From assembly GCF_000472385.1 (NCBI RefSeq), contig NZ_AWZU01000038.1, positions 223-64,222 of the forward strand: a stretch of 64,000 nucleotides of DNA, given 5' to 3'. Both the position numbers and the translations under genes were made by a program. Positions 46,638-55,357 of this stretch are shown piece after piece; the first letter of the stretch is position 1; every line of letters begins with the position of its first letter. The notes beneath the pieces are model-generated. The model made no database searches. It was not told the DNA's origin and saw only the letters and a list, made by a program, of their open reading frames with translations. Source of the stretch: Bradyrhizobium sp. ARR65. Lineage in GTDB: Bacteria; Pseudomonadota; Alphaproteobacteria; Rhizobiales; Xanthobacteraceae.

Positions 46638-47683
46638 GCGGGTGTTCCTATTACATGATCGAGGAATTCGTGGAGACGCCACAGCGGCTTGTCTAGGTCG
46701 AAACCTGCTGGCGCATCGTGCATGTATGCGCGCGCCCCAGCGGCACCTTTCTCGATAGCGAGATAGCGCCGGCATCGACCGCCGGTCAGAAACGCCTTGG
46801 CCGTGGTCGTCAGCTCTTTCGTGATTACGACCAGCGGGATGGCATCGCGGTCGCAGCGCTCGATGAGCTTGGTTTGAACATGCTCGTCATTGAAGCCATA
46901 GCCGATGCACAAATAGGAGCTGGCATTCTCTAGGGCATTGTCGCTACAGTTGATGATTGTGCGGAACGGCTCGCCATGGGTCAGGCGATACTTGTCAATA
47001 CCGGGCGTGATCATGAGATGTGCGTGGGTCCGCGGCACAGTGAGAGCGGATCTAACTCCGAAGATCCGGTTGGCTTCGTCCTGGAACCAGTCGAGGGACC
47101 CGTGAACCTTCCAGATCGCCACGGTGCGCGATTGTCGCCCGTTTACCGAAATGCGAGGCTTGGGCGTCCGCGCCCAGGTCTGAAGATAACCATAGTTGAA
47201 GCCCGTGAACGTGTTCACATCGGCCGCGTCCGCAGCATACTCCGCGAGCCGGTCATAATTGGGCGTGACAACGTCGATCGTCGTGTGCGTGCTGTCGAAG
47301 AGATGCCGATAGAGCCTGGTGAGCGGCAGTGTACGGCGATTGGCCAACACCAAATCGAGGACGGCTAGATCAAAAGGAAGCAGAAACTCCCGCGTTACAC
47401 CTGTAATAAACCGCGTTTGACATTCGGTAGGGCGTACCGCCTGCAGCGCCCTTTCGAGATCGGCGCCGCATTTGAGTTGACCAAGAAACGACGTCCATTC
47501 GGCTTTCTCTTCAGCCGTCCATCCAGGCGGAAGTGGCGCTCTACACAAATGCTCGGCCACGCCTCCCATGCCGGGCACACCATGCGCGGCCGAGGCGCCG
47601 CTCCCGAGGATAATCACCGGAGCGGCGCTCAGCGCGGCCTGTGCAAATTCCTGCGCGATCTCGGCCTCGCTCTTGGCCGCCAT
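46634..47683 (-). CDS. SIR2-like domain protein (defence NADase candidate)
   Basis: A 349-residue protein with the SIR2 NAD fold: ILGSGASAAHGVPGMG (27-40), the catalytic-type N142 in TPNYDRL, H194 in WKVHGSLDWF, and a late GYGFNDEHVQTKLIE. Zinc-binding cysteines of true sirtuins are absent, as in defence SIR2 proteins that deplete NAD on infection. ATG 47683 follows GAGGAAAAGG. Gene order SIR2-HerA with ATGA overlap matches the SIR2-HerA ('Nezha'-type) anti-phage system. The SIR2 frame itself is complete, but the HerA partner is broken, so the system is probably dead or free of its regulator. Confidence 0.82.
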   Translation of the reverse strand: MAAKSEAEIAQEFAQAALSAAPVIILGSGASAAHGVPGMGGVAEHLCRAPLPPGWTAEEKAEWTSFLGQLKCGADLERALQAVRPTECQTRFITGVTREFLLPFDLAVLDLVLANRRTLPLTRLYRHLFDSTHTTIDVVTPNYDRLAEYAADAADVNTFTGFNYGYLQTWARTPKPRISVNGRQSRTVAIWKVHGSLDWFQDEANRIFGVRSALTVPRTHAHLMITPGIDKYRLTHGEPFRTIINCSDNALENASSYLCIGYGFNDEHVQTKLIERCDRDAIPLVVITKELTTTAKAFLTGGRCRRYLAIEKGAAGARAYMHDAPAGFDLDKPLWRLHEFLDHVIGTPA

Positions 47684-47697
47684 TACCTTTTCCTCAA

Positions 47698-47982
47698 TCA
47701 GACTGAAAAGATCGGAGGTCCGCCGAGAGCCTCGCGCGCCCATGCAAGCATGATCGGCTTGGCCTCAAGACCGCGATAGGTGCTGGTGCGGTAGCTCAAG
47801 AGAATAATCTGCATGCGTTGGGCGGCCTCGGCGACTATCTCGAGCATGACCTCCGAGCGATCATCATCCGCAAACACCAGCGCGCCATCGACGACCAGCG
47901 AGACAGGTTGCCGCGAGCGCGGCTGCACGCCGCATGTCTCCCAGAACGACACCAACCACCGCTCGGCGACCGACGCGCGCAC
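47698..47982 (-). pseudogene. C-terminal fragment of an SMC/RecF-like ATPase (uncertain)
   Basis: The minus frame reads PVSLVVDGALVFADDDRSEV, then MLEIVAEAAQRMQIILLSYR. This resembles the Walker B/D-loop end of YhaN/SbcC-like ATPases ('lvlDDaLvysDd.R...Qiivls'). The critical second Asp is replaced by Gly (VVDGAL) and nothing upstream remains, since IS5-type sequence follows. It ends 15 bases before the SIR2 gene, so it may have been a third member of the defence locus. Confidence 0.45.
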
Positions 47983-48300
47983 GACCCGGCATCCCGGCTA
48001 TCGCATCAATGCAATGAAGCGCAAGCGGATCGAAGAACGATTCGGGTGGATTAAGACCGTCGGCGGTCTGCGCAGGACCCGGCATCGTGACCGCGGCTTG
48101 GTCGAGTGGTTCTTCGTGCTCACCGGCTGCAGCCCACAATCTCCTCCGTATTCCGAAGATGCTGGCGGCACCGGGATGGGTCTGTCTGAAGCGTCAAGCA
48201 GAAGACAAAACCACAGCGAAAGCTGCGCGTGCAACAGCGTTTACGACGCATAGATCAGCTCATCATCGTAGCGCACGTCAAGAAAATCACCCTTTGAGCC
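47950..48300 (+). pseudogene. IS5-family transposase, C-terminal fragment
   Basis: Plus-strand frame: TRHPGYRINAMKRKRIEERF, then GWIKTVGGLRRTRHRDRGLV and EWFFVLT, a shift, then AAAHNLLRIPKMLA. This is the end of an IS5-type DDE transposase including the catalytic-Glu helix (KRIEERFGW). It overlaps and truncates the ATPase fragment. Confidence 0.75.
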
Positions 48301-49158
48301 CCATTTTTTAGGCAGTCAGCTAGTCTAGATCCTTCAGTCCGCCTTCTAGCCCGAGAAGGGAGTGCGATTAAAGTCCGTGCCCCTCCTCGCGGAGAACAGA
48401 TTGGCAGGATCAAAGCCAATTGCGCGTGGAAAGACGGTACTCGTCGTACGAAAAGTCGTCCTGCGGTCGTAGCTGTGTCGTTCCAGCCGCAGATCGGTAC
48501 GTTATGTACTGGACCTCTCCGCGGCATCGCCTCTTTTGCCTGCGAGCCCTCTGCTGCCGTCGACTGAACGACTGAACGGTATTCCTCGCGCGCCAACGCA
48601 AGCGCGACTATTTGCGTAAATGCAGAGGTCTCTTTTGCCCAAAGCCATAGAGAGCAGCAGGCGTCTCGCCGAGGATCCGCGCTCTTGCACGCTGATCTCG
48701 GGACGAGCTCTTCAAGCGGAAAGGTTGGTTGAACCAGGACCAGACCGGCGATCGCGCACTACACATTGTAGCTGCTCCAAGGAGCCGTCTATGGCGGGCG
48801 AAGCCGTTCGGGCCTGTTGACGAAACGCGTGAACCTCGCAGTCGATCCTCATGAAGCGTCCTCGCCGGTCAGACGGACAATGCACTCTCGCTGGCCCATC
48901 GCTCACCAGGAATTCTGAGGCTTTGATGGGGATGCGGCGAAGACTCCCCCGCTTCTCCGTCACGGCCTAAACGCGCGTTGGAAAGTCCCCAGCCGGGTGT
49001 TCAAGCATTGCGCCAACCCATCCGGTGATGCAGCAAGCAAATCAACAAAGCACGGTGCCAGGACACCTTTTGACGAAGAGTCGCTCACCCGAACGATGAC
49101 GCAAACGGCCAGTCACCGGAAATTCATTTCGATGTTCTTACCCGATCCCCTCCCGCGC
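48301..49158. other. Stretch without recognisable gene
   Basis: Short frames only, no family recognised. It separates the defence relic from the end of the biosynthetic operon; a terminator for that operon is not obvious. Confidence 0.4.
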
Positions 49159-50541
49159 TTAAAAAAGATGAAGCCAGGCAGCGGCACGCACGCATAGTCC
49201 GATCAGCCCGTTCGGCCGTGCGCCATTCAGCTTAAAAGCATCAGCACCTTGCACGCCAGCATATCGCCCGAGCATTCGACCAAACTTGACCAAGAGATAT
49301 AGTGCTCTGAGATCGAATTGACGCATGAGCGCTCGAATATCGAGGTACATCACCGTTTCGATTTCATCACTGTCCTGATGTTTCTTCTGCAGTTGCAGGT
49401 CGATAGCGCCTATTTTCTCATAGAGCGGTGCGAGCTTTGGAATGGCGTCGAAAACGAGATAGCGACTATTCGACATCAGCGCCAAACGGGCCACCTCTCG
49501 GAACAACAGGATACGAACGGATAATCCCTGATAATCGGGATGGACGACCACGCGCGATACTTCAGCGAACCCCTGTTGCCATAGGAATTCGGGCAGGCGC
49601 ACAATTTGCGCCATTTCACTACGCTTGGGATCCCCACCGTTCAGCACGAGGCGGGCGGATGCGACCGGCTTCTGGCCGAGCCTCGCCAGAAGGACAATCG
49701 CGCATTGATCGAGCGGATCTGCCCAATTGGCGAGGTCGACGGCATCCGGCCGCCGGCCGAAGAACTGGTTGGCATCGCGGCGGAGCCTGTAAACCATGGC
49801 CAGGTCATTTCGATCCACTACTTGCGAGACCGTGAGCCAATCGTTCAGCTTGTCTGCCTTAAAACCCAGTGTCCACATCCCATGGGCCGTAAACGTGGGA
49901 CTGACAGCAAGCGCCCAATGCGCGGCTTTCTCCGTCGACGAGCGCCCGACGATATCGACGTATGCCACCGTTCCCAATTCACTGCGCTCAATTGCGTTCA
50001 CCTGAGCGGCGATCGATCCGAGATTCACCCACTTGGTCCAGCCCTCGATCGTTATCCGGGCTGCTGGAACGATCAGCAGCTCTGGATCGTCGACGATCAC
50101 CAACAACTTAAACGGCGACAGCGCTTTGATCTCCCCGAGGAGGCTGCACCCTTCTAGCACTGGCCCAGAAATCCGGACCGCGAGAGTCTCCGACGTCTGA
50201 TGAAGCCGTGCTGTCCAGTCATCAGGTATCCGGCTTCCAAATAAGACCCGCTTCTGTCCAGGAAGATGGTCGAAATCGCGGAGCGGAAGCACACAACGAG
50301 CGCGCCCCAATGCAAACGAATGGTCCGCCGTCACGCTTAAGCCGATCCAAGCCGCCTTGATACTTTCTGGTGGAGTTGGCTGAGCGTCAAAATTGAACGC
50401 CCATCTGCCGCTATCGAGTTCATCCAGATAACCTGGATAACGCCTGGATGCGATCCAGAGCACCGCCCTGGGCTTTCTCACCACGCGAGGCACCGCCGGC
50501 AAGCTCGATATCTGACAGTCCTGGTGAACGAGGACGGACAC
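49159..50541 (-). CDS. GNAT-like acyltransferase with large unknown N-terminal domain
   Basis: A 460-residue protein, last gene of the operon. GTG 50541 follows GAGGAG by 7 bases. Residues 1 to about 240 match nothing I know. The C-terminal half has GNAT features: QCAIVLLARLGQKPVASARL (strands 2-3), VSRVVVHPDYQGLSVRILLF with an acyl-CoA-loop-like Q-G segment, and YLVFDAIPKLAPLYEKIGAI near the end. GNAT-fold enzymes transfer acyl groups from CoA or from carrier proteins to amines. In this context it could acylate diaminopropionate or release the product from the ACP; that is inference. Confidence 0.65.
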   Translation of the reverse strand: MSVLVHQDCQISSLPAVPRVVRKPRAVLWIASRRYPGYLDELDSGRWAFNFDAQPTPPESIKAAWIGLSVTADHSFALGRARCVLPLRDFDHLPGQKRVLFGSRIPDDWTARLHQTSETLAVRISGPVLEGCSLLGEIKALSPFKLLVIVDDPELLIVPAARITIEGWTKWVNLGSIAAQVNAIERSELGTVAYVDIVGRSSTEKAAHWALAVSPTFTAHGMWTLGFKADKLNDWLTVSQVVDRNDLAMVYRLRRDANQFFGRRPDAVDLANWADPLDQCAIVLLARLGQKPVASARLVLNGGDPKRSEMAQIVRLPEFLWQQGFAEVSRVVVHPDYQGLSVRILLFREVARLALMSNSRYLVFDAIPKLAPLYEKIGAIDLQLQKKHQDSDEIETVMYLDIRALMRQFDLRALYLLVKFGRMLGRYAGVQGADAFKLNGARPNGLIGLCVRAAAWLHLF

Positions 50542-50598
50542 GAGATGCTCCTCACAGCGGTCGGTCTTGACCGCCTTTCATCTGAAAACAGCCGCGAA

Positions 50599-51477
50599 TT
50601 AGTGTAGGCGGTAGCCTTGCAGAAGGGGCTGCGAGTACACGGGACACAATTCATCCCGACCTATTTTCGTGGAGTAAAATTGGGACGGCACTTCACGTCT
50701 GACGACCCGTGTGAAGCCACTCGGCCCGGTGCCCGAAAACCAGCGTTCATCGCTTACAATGCATTGCCATCCAAATCTGATGCACAGACGCCAGGCCAGC
50801 GCTCCCGCAATGCGCGCGAAATGCTTGAAGTCACTTGCATAGAGAAGACGCCCGAACGGCTCGTACCACTTCCTGCGCATGCTCTTCATCAACAGATATA
50901 GCGGCACTGAGCCGGATCGATCCAGGATGACCAAATGGTGGCAGAACACGTCGCAATGATCTTGGAAAATCGCGAGATTTTCCGGATCCAGATAGCCGCC
51001 GATCTCCCACTTCCGTCGTAGAACTCGAAGGTTTGTGGTGGCGGTCGGCACGGGATAGAACACTCGCAGTTCTGTTTCGAGATCTTCAAACCCGAACTTC
51101 TTTCCGATCTGATGCACGGCTTCGGTCGGAGTGTAATTCACCAGCGTATGTGTACGTCGAAGACCCAGCACCGGCATAAGCAGGTCGAGGCTATTGTTTC
51201 GATGGATATCATCGACGTACCAGCTGTGGATTTCGCAGAATGGCTCCTGCCGGCCGCGGATGGTCCTTAACGTGAACAAGGTCCCGAGGAACCCAACGAC
51301 CTCCCCTCCATTCTCCATCAAATATCCGAAATATGATTGATCCCCGCCCCAGACTGGACTGAACAGACGCCGTCGTGCAGCAAGCGGCAACCATCGGTTG
51401 TTCAGTGTGGAACGGCAGAGCAGCCGGTAGACCGCGTACATATCTGCAGCAACCGCACGGCGAACCGATGCACCCAT
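50599..51477 (-). CDS. GNAT-like N-acyltransferase
   Basis: A 292-residue protein. Start ATG 51477 has GGAGA 8 bases upstream; an earlier ATG at 51600 would overlap the preceding gene and is not preferred. The N-terminal part looks like a GNAT core (VRRAVAADMYAVYRLLCRST; GGEVVGFLGTLFTLRTIRG; HSWYVDDIHRNNSLDLLMPV), followed by a C-terminal half rich in aromatic residues. The usual Q/R-x-x-G-x-G/A loop is not canonical, so donor binding may differ, for instance carrier-bound acyl. It lies between the SbnA-like gene and the other GNAT-like gene. Confidence 0.6.
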   Translation of the reverse strand: MGASVRRAVAADMYAVYRLLCRSTLNNRWLPLAARRRLFSPVWGGDQSYFGYLMENGGEVVGFLGTLFTLRTIRGRQEPFCEIHSWYVDDIHRNNSLDLLMPVLGLRRTHTLVNYTPTEAVHQIGKKFGFEDLETELRVFYPVPTATTNLRVLRRKWEIGGYLDPENLAIFQDHCDVFCHHLVILDRSGSVPLYLLMKSMRRKWYEPFGRLLYASDFKHFARIAGALAWRLCIRFGWQCIVSDERWFSGTGPSGFTRVVRREVPSQFYSTKIGRDELCPVYSQPLLQGYRLH

Positions 51478-51557
51478 CGACACAATCTCCAAACAACGCG
51501 TGGTTTCTCTGGCGCTTTTCGTCGAGGATGGCGACGTTTCGCGGGCGAAAGCACCAA

Positions 51558-52526
51558 TCAGGTGAGTGACGGAGGCTGTGGAAAGTGGCGCACCACCCAT
51601 TCGTCGTCATAGATCGAATCGAGGTACCGCTCACCGGAATCCGGCGCGATAGCGATCGCAATTTCGCCGGCGGCCGGCCGGACCAGTCGCTTTCTCAATC
51701 CGGTCAAAACCGTTCCGCTGGAGCCGCCGAGCAGAATTCCATATCGCCCGACGAGCTCCCGGCACATCGCGATAGTCTCCCGCTCCGAGATGATAAGCAC
51801 CTCGTCGACCTTCCTCGGATCTGCTATTTCCGGTCGGCGACTCGTGCCCAACCCAGGAATTTTCCTCGGCCCAGGACGCCCGCCGAACGTCACGGACCCC
51901 TCCACATCAATCGCAACAATTCTTGTGCTCGGAGATCGTTCACGGAAAACCTCGCTGCAGCCCATCGCCGTTCCGCACGTTCCGGTGCCGACGAACAGGT
52001 AGTCGACGCGAGGAAAGTCGCGCAGGATCTCAAGCGCGGTGGAGCGAGCGTGCGCGCGCAAATTGGAGGGATTTGCGTATTGATTGAGCCAGATCAGTGA
52101 GGGATCGGCAGCAAGCTCTCTCTGTATATAGTCAATTCGGGTTTGTAAGAACCCACCGTTTGCGTCTCGGTCCGTAACAACGACGACCTTCGCTCCCAAT
52201 GTTCGCATCATGGCTGCCGCGTGCGATGTAAGGTTGGGGTCGCTGACGCAGGTGAAGTCAAACTTCCGTGCGCGGCAGACCATTGCGAGAGCGACGCCCA
52301 AATTTCCCGATGACGATTCAATGAGCCGGGCGCCCCTATGCAGCCGTCCAGCGGTCTGCAATTCGTCCAGCATGTGGATCGCTGGCTTGAGCTTGATTGA
52401 TCCCGCCACGTTGAAGGATTCGAGCTTCAAGAACGCCTTGGCCGGTCCAACGAACTCGTCTAATTCTACGAAGACGCCTTCGGAGAGGTAGGCGATTGGC
52501 GAGGACAGGATCATGGAAGAGATCAC
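51558..52526 (-). CDS. SbnA-like PLP synthase for 2,3-diaminopropionate
   Basis: A 322-residue member of the cysteine-synthase/SbnA family. The PLP lysine is K45 in FNVAGSIKLKPA, followed by SSSGNLGVAL and the phosphate loop GTGTCGTAMG. In staphyloferrin B synthesis, SbnA replaces the phosphate of O-phosphoserine by glutamate's amino group to give N-(2-amino-2-carboxyethyl)-glutamate. The segment normally reading NPGGSIKDR is changed to NVAGSIKLK. Start is uncertain: GTG 52526 or ATG 52514; neither has a clear ribosome site, but the SbnB-like stop is only 5-17 bases upstream, so coupling is likely. Gene order SbnB-SbnA supports the call over plain cysteine synthase. Confidence 0.85.
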   Translation of the reverse strand: MISSMILSSPIAYLSEGVFVELDEFVGPAKAFLKLESFNVAGSIKLKPAIHMLDELQTAGRLHRGARLIESSSGNLGVALAMVCRARKFDFTCVSDPNLTSHAAAMMRTLGAKVVVVTDRDANGGFLQTRIDYIQRELAADPSLIWLNQYANPSNLRAHARSTALEILRDFPRVDYLFVGTGTCGTAMGCSEVFRERSPSTRIVAIDVEGSVTFGGRPGPRKIPGLGTSRRPEIADPRKVDEVLIISERETIAMCRELVGRYGILLGGSSGTVLTGLRKRLVRPAAGEIAIAIAPDSGERYLDSIYDDEWVVRHFPQPPSLT

Positions 52527-52531
52527 GCAGG

Positions 52532-53590
52532 TTACAGACGAGCGGCGTTTAGGTCCGGTTCTTCTTCGAAGAAAAATTGCGGAATTTCGACGGCCTTACG
52601 GCTCAAAAGCGCGCGCTGATAAAGCATGGACCCAACTGCGACATCGAGAATTCCCATGCCGAAGGGTGAGAACACAATCGGCCGTCGAGCGTCGGGAATG
52701 CGACCGCCGGACAGGATCGAAGGTAGCGTAAAGCGAACGAAATTGCGGTGGCCGACCTGTTTCTCAGCCAAATGAGCTGATGTGTCCGCCTTTAGGCAGT
52801 GCTCGATATCGTCCACTACATTTTCGGAGGCAAGTATGATCTCCGGCGACAAGTCGCGAAGCGAGATATGAAGGATTAGCGGATTGTGTTCGACACTACG
52901 TTGGTCAAAAATATGAGGGCTTGCCGCTGTCGTCGCAAAGACAATGACTGTGCCGGAGCGCATCGTCTCGACTGGCGACTCGTGCAGCTTGATGGGTCCA
53001 TGAACCACTGCCTTGAAGCGTTCACGTAAGGCTTCGGCCTTCTCTTTTCTGATGTCGTGAAGGTTCAGTTCGTTGATGCGCCATCCTGTTCTAACGAAAA
53101 ATTCAAGTATGTAGCGCGCGATTGGGCCGGCACCGATGACGGCAAGTGCATCAATTTGCTTCCGGAAACGATTAAGCTGGAACGCTCCCACCACGGCGGA
53201 CGCCGCTGTGCGGGCAGCACTGACGACACTGCCTTCCAAGCAAGCTATCGGATAGCCGGTAGCCGCATCGTTCAAAATCAGCACTGCCGATGCTCGTGGC
53301 ATTCCACGATCGATGTTTCCTGGGAAACTCGATATCCATTTGATGCCTGCTACTGAGCCGCCACGGAACGATTCGATATAGGCTGGCAGGGCCATAACAC
53401 GATCGTGTGGCCGCATTGGGAAACGCAAAAAATGACTGTCCGGATTAACGGTTAGACCGGCATGGTGGGCCACATATGCAGTCTCCACGGCGTCCAAGAT
53501 GGCCTCGACATCATCAAAGACGAAGCCATGGACAGTTTCTCCTGTAACAACGTGGAAGGCACGATGCACCCGAGCTGCATTGGTCGACAT
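52532..53590 (-). CDS. SbnB-like dehydrogenase (ornithine cyclodeaminase family)
   Basis: A 352-residue OCD/mu-crystallin family protein with Rossmann fold (LAVIGAGPIARYILEFF) and the conserved middle (KWISSFPGNIDRGMPRASAV; CLEGSVVSAARTAASAVVGA). SbnB oxidises the SbnA product with NAD and hydrolyses it to L-2,3-diaminopropionate and 2-oxoglutarate. ATG 53590 follows GAGG by 5 bases; an earlier GTG at 53632 is weaker. It lies 54 bases after the halogenase gene and just before the SbnA-like gene. As a pair, the two supply diaminopropionate from phosphoserine and glutamate. Confidence 0.88.
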   Translation of the reverse strand: MSTNAARVHRAFHVVTGETVHGFVFDDVEAILDAVETAYVAHHAGLTVNPDSHFLRFPMRPHDRVMALPAYIESFRGGSVAGIKWISSFPGNIDRGMPRASAVLILNDAATGYPIACLEGSVVSAARTAASAVVGAFQLNRFRKQIDALAVIGAGPIARYILEFFVRTGWRINELNLHDIRKEKAEALRERFKAVVHGPIKLHESPVETMRSGTVIVFATTAASPHIFDQRSVEHNPLILHISLRDLSPEIILASENVVDDIEHCLKADTSAHLAEKQVGHRNFVRFTLPSILSGGRIPDARRPIVFSPFGMGILDVAVGSMLYQRALLSRKAVEIPQFFFEEEPDLNAARL

Positions 53591-53644
53591 CACATCCTCA
53601 AATTGCTGCGCGGCCTCAGGCGAGGTATCCACTAAGAACCCGGA

Positions 53645-55357
53645 TTAAACCTCGTAGTCGACGCCGACGCCGTCGAAGCGGAGACGGTCTTGGATGCGAA
53701 CTTGGAGACCGCTTGAATCGTATCCGGTCAAAAGACCCGCTTCAAAAAGCCGGACCACCATCTGCGAGCTGTTTTCGGAGCATCCCGCATCACTCAACAG
53801 CTTGACCAGGGTCCTATAGCCGATTTCCTCCGATGCAAGTTTTCTAAAGATGGCTCCGACAGCTGGCGCCACGGCATACTTTGTCATTACTTTCCCGGCT
53901 TCGTTCGCAAGAATAAGCCGGGGATTGAGGGTGAAGTCCTCGGGATCGACCTTGTAGTACGTTTCGAGTCGGACATCGCGGCCCATCCAGACTAGCTTGG
54001 TCACCGAATTGAGTTTCTGGGTCAGCTGCCTCACCCACTCAATTCGCCGCGGCACCAATTCTGCGTCAGAAAAGTCGCTGGACAGATGCGGCCTGCTGTG
54101 GCGACCGATCGCAATCATTGTCGAGGCCCGGTCACGGAAATCCTCGATTTTCCAATCCGCTTTGTGAGACTCTTTGACGAGATTTTCAAACCAGCTGCGC
54201 CGCTCGAAGCGCTGGTCGTCGGGCTCCGCAATACGGCGCTTGGTCCAGAATTCCGATTCCGGCTCAGTGAAAGAAGCGAAGTTATAGAATGATGCAAGAA
54301 ACTCGTGGTATTGTTCGAATGTCAAACTGTAGCTCTTGCCATACCAGCGGTGAACGTCGTCCGCCTCGTTCGGGTAACGGGAGATCCGATCGATCCCCGC
54401 CGCCGCTGAGACGGCCGACTGCGCGGCCAAATGCACGCCTTGCGAAAATAGCGGGTCTGTGAAACATGCGGAGTCGCCCGCGAGAAAGAACCGCCCGCGC
54501 GAATGGATGGACGTATCATACGACCAATCGCGCACCACTCGGACCTCGTCGACCCTCTTGGCCGTACCGAGCAGTGCCTTTGCCCAGCGGCAGGCGGACA
54601 GCGTTCGCTGATAGAAATTGTCAAGGCCCTCGTTGCGGATCTCTTCGGCTTTTGACTGATCAACAATGACCCCAACGCTGTAGAGATCGCCCTTGAGCGG
54701 TATCATCCAGCACCAACCATGCTCGAAGGTGATCGAATAGGTCGTGCCGCGCAAATCTCCTCTGAAGGGATCGGGACAGCGGAAGTAAGACCACACGGCG
54801 AGGCTGCGGTAGAATTCATCATAATCCCGGCAGTCCAGCTTGTTAACCAGGATGCTATCGGAGCCTGACGCATCCACGAGGTAATCGCCCGAAACGGAGC
54901 GCAGCCCGAAAGCATCGTGGATGTCGATTTCGACGTGATCTGGATGGTCGGCCCGGATGTCGGTCACCGAGCAATCCTGGTTCACTTCTCCGCCGCGCTG
55001 CTTCACCTCGTCGAGCAGCATGGCGTCGAATTCGTCGCGCTTGACCTGAATGGCATGATCGTAGATCCAGCCGCTGACCTGAGGAACCGAGAAGGAGAAA
55101 GTCCACGGCGCCTGATCAACACCCCACAGGAAGGTCGCCGAGGGCTTGCGGACGAAGCCAGCGGCGTCGATCTGCGGCTTAAGCCCCAGTCGCGCGAGAA
55201 TCGACATGGTTCCAGGCAGCAGCGATTCGCCAATGCGATAGCGTGGATGGTGAAAACGCTCATAGACGCTGACAGAATGCCCCAGCTTGATGAGAGCCAG
55301 GGCGGCAATCGACCCGGCCGGACCGCCGCCGATGACAAGCACCTTACTGCTGGACAT
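53645..55357 (-). CDS. Flavin-dependent halogenase
   Basis: A 570-residue flavoprotein. The FAD site GGGPAGS is at 10-16; the candidate catalytic lysine K71 is in GFVRKPSATFLWG; the halogenase signature W215-x-W217-x-I219-P220 is complete; and GDSACFTDPLFSQGVHLA is the usual later flavin segment. Together these point to halogenation with FADH2, O2 and halide rather than simple hydroxylation. Its KPSATF context resembles enzymes acting on phenol or pyrrole rings, often when bound to a carrier protein. Residues 430-570 form an extra C-terminal domain of unknown role. The start overlaps the NeuD-like gene's end by 14 bases. A flavin reductase is not encoded nearby; a general cellular one could serve. 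Confidence 0.85.
   Translation of the reverse strand: MSSSKVLVIGGGPAGSIAALALIKLGHSVSVYERFHHPRYRIGESLLPGTMSILARLGLKPQIDAAGFVRKPSATFLWGVDQAPWTFSFSVPQVSGWIYDHAIQVKRDEFDAMLLDEVKQRGGEVNQDCSVTDIRADHPDHVEIDIHDAFGLRSVSGDYLVDASGSDSILVNKLDCRDYDEFYRSLAVWSYFRCPDPFRGDLRGTTYSITFEHGWCWMIPLKGDLYSVGVIVDQSKAEEIRNEGLDNFYQRTLSACRWAKALLGTAKRVDEVRVVRDWSYDTSIHSRGRFFLAGDSACFTDPLFSQGVHLAAQSAVSAAAGIDRISRYPNEADDVHRWYGKSYSLTFEQYHEFLASFYNFASFTEPESEFWTKRRIAEPDDQRFERRSWFENLVKESHKADWKIEDFRDRASTMIAIGRHSRPHLSSDFSDAELVPRRIEWVRQLTQKLNSVTKLVWMGRDVRLETYYKVDPEDFTLNPRLILANEAGKVMTKYAVAPAVGAIFRKLASEEIGYRTLVKLLSDAGCSENSSQMVVRLFEAGLLTGYDSSGLQVRIQDRLRFDGVGVDYEV

Noticed and set aside
47998..48234. Minus-strand frames opposite the IS5-type fragment
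   Set aside because: They are shadows of the transposase end on the plus strand.
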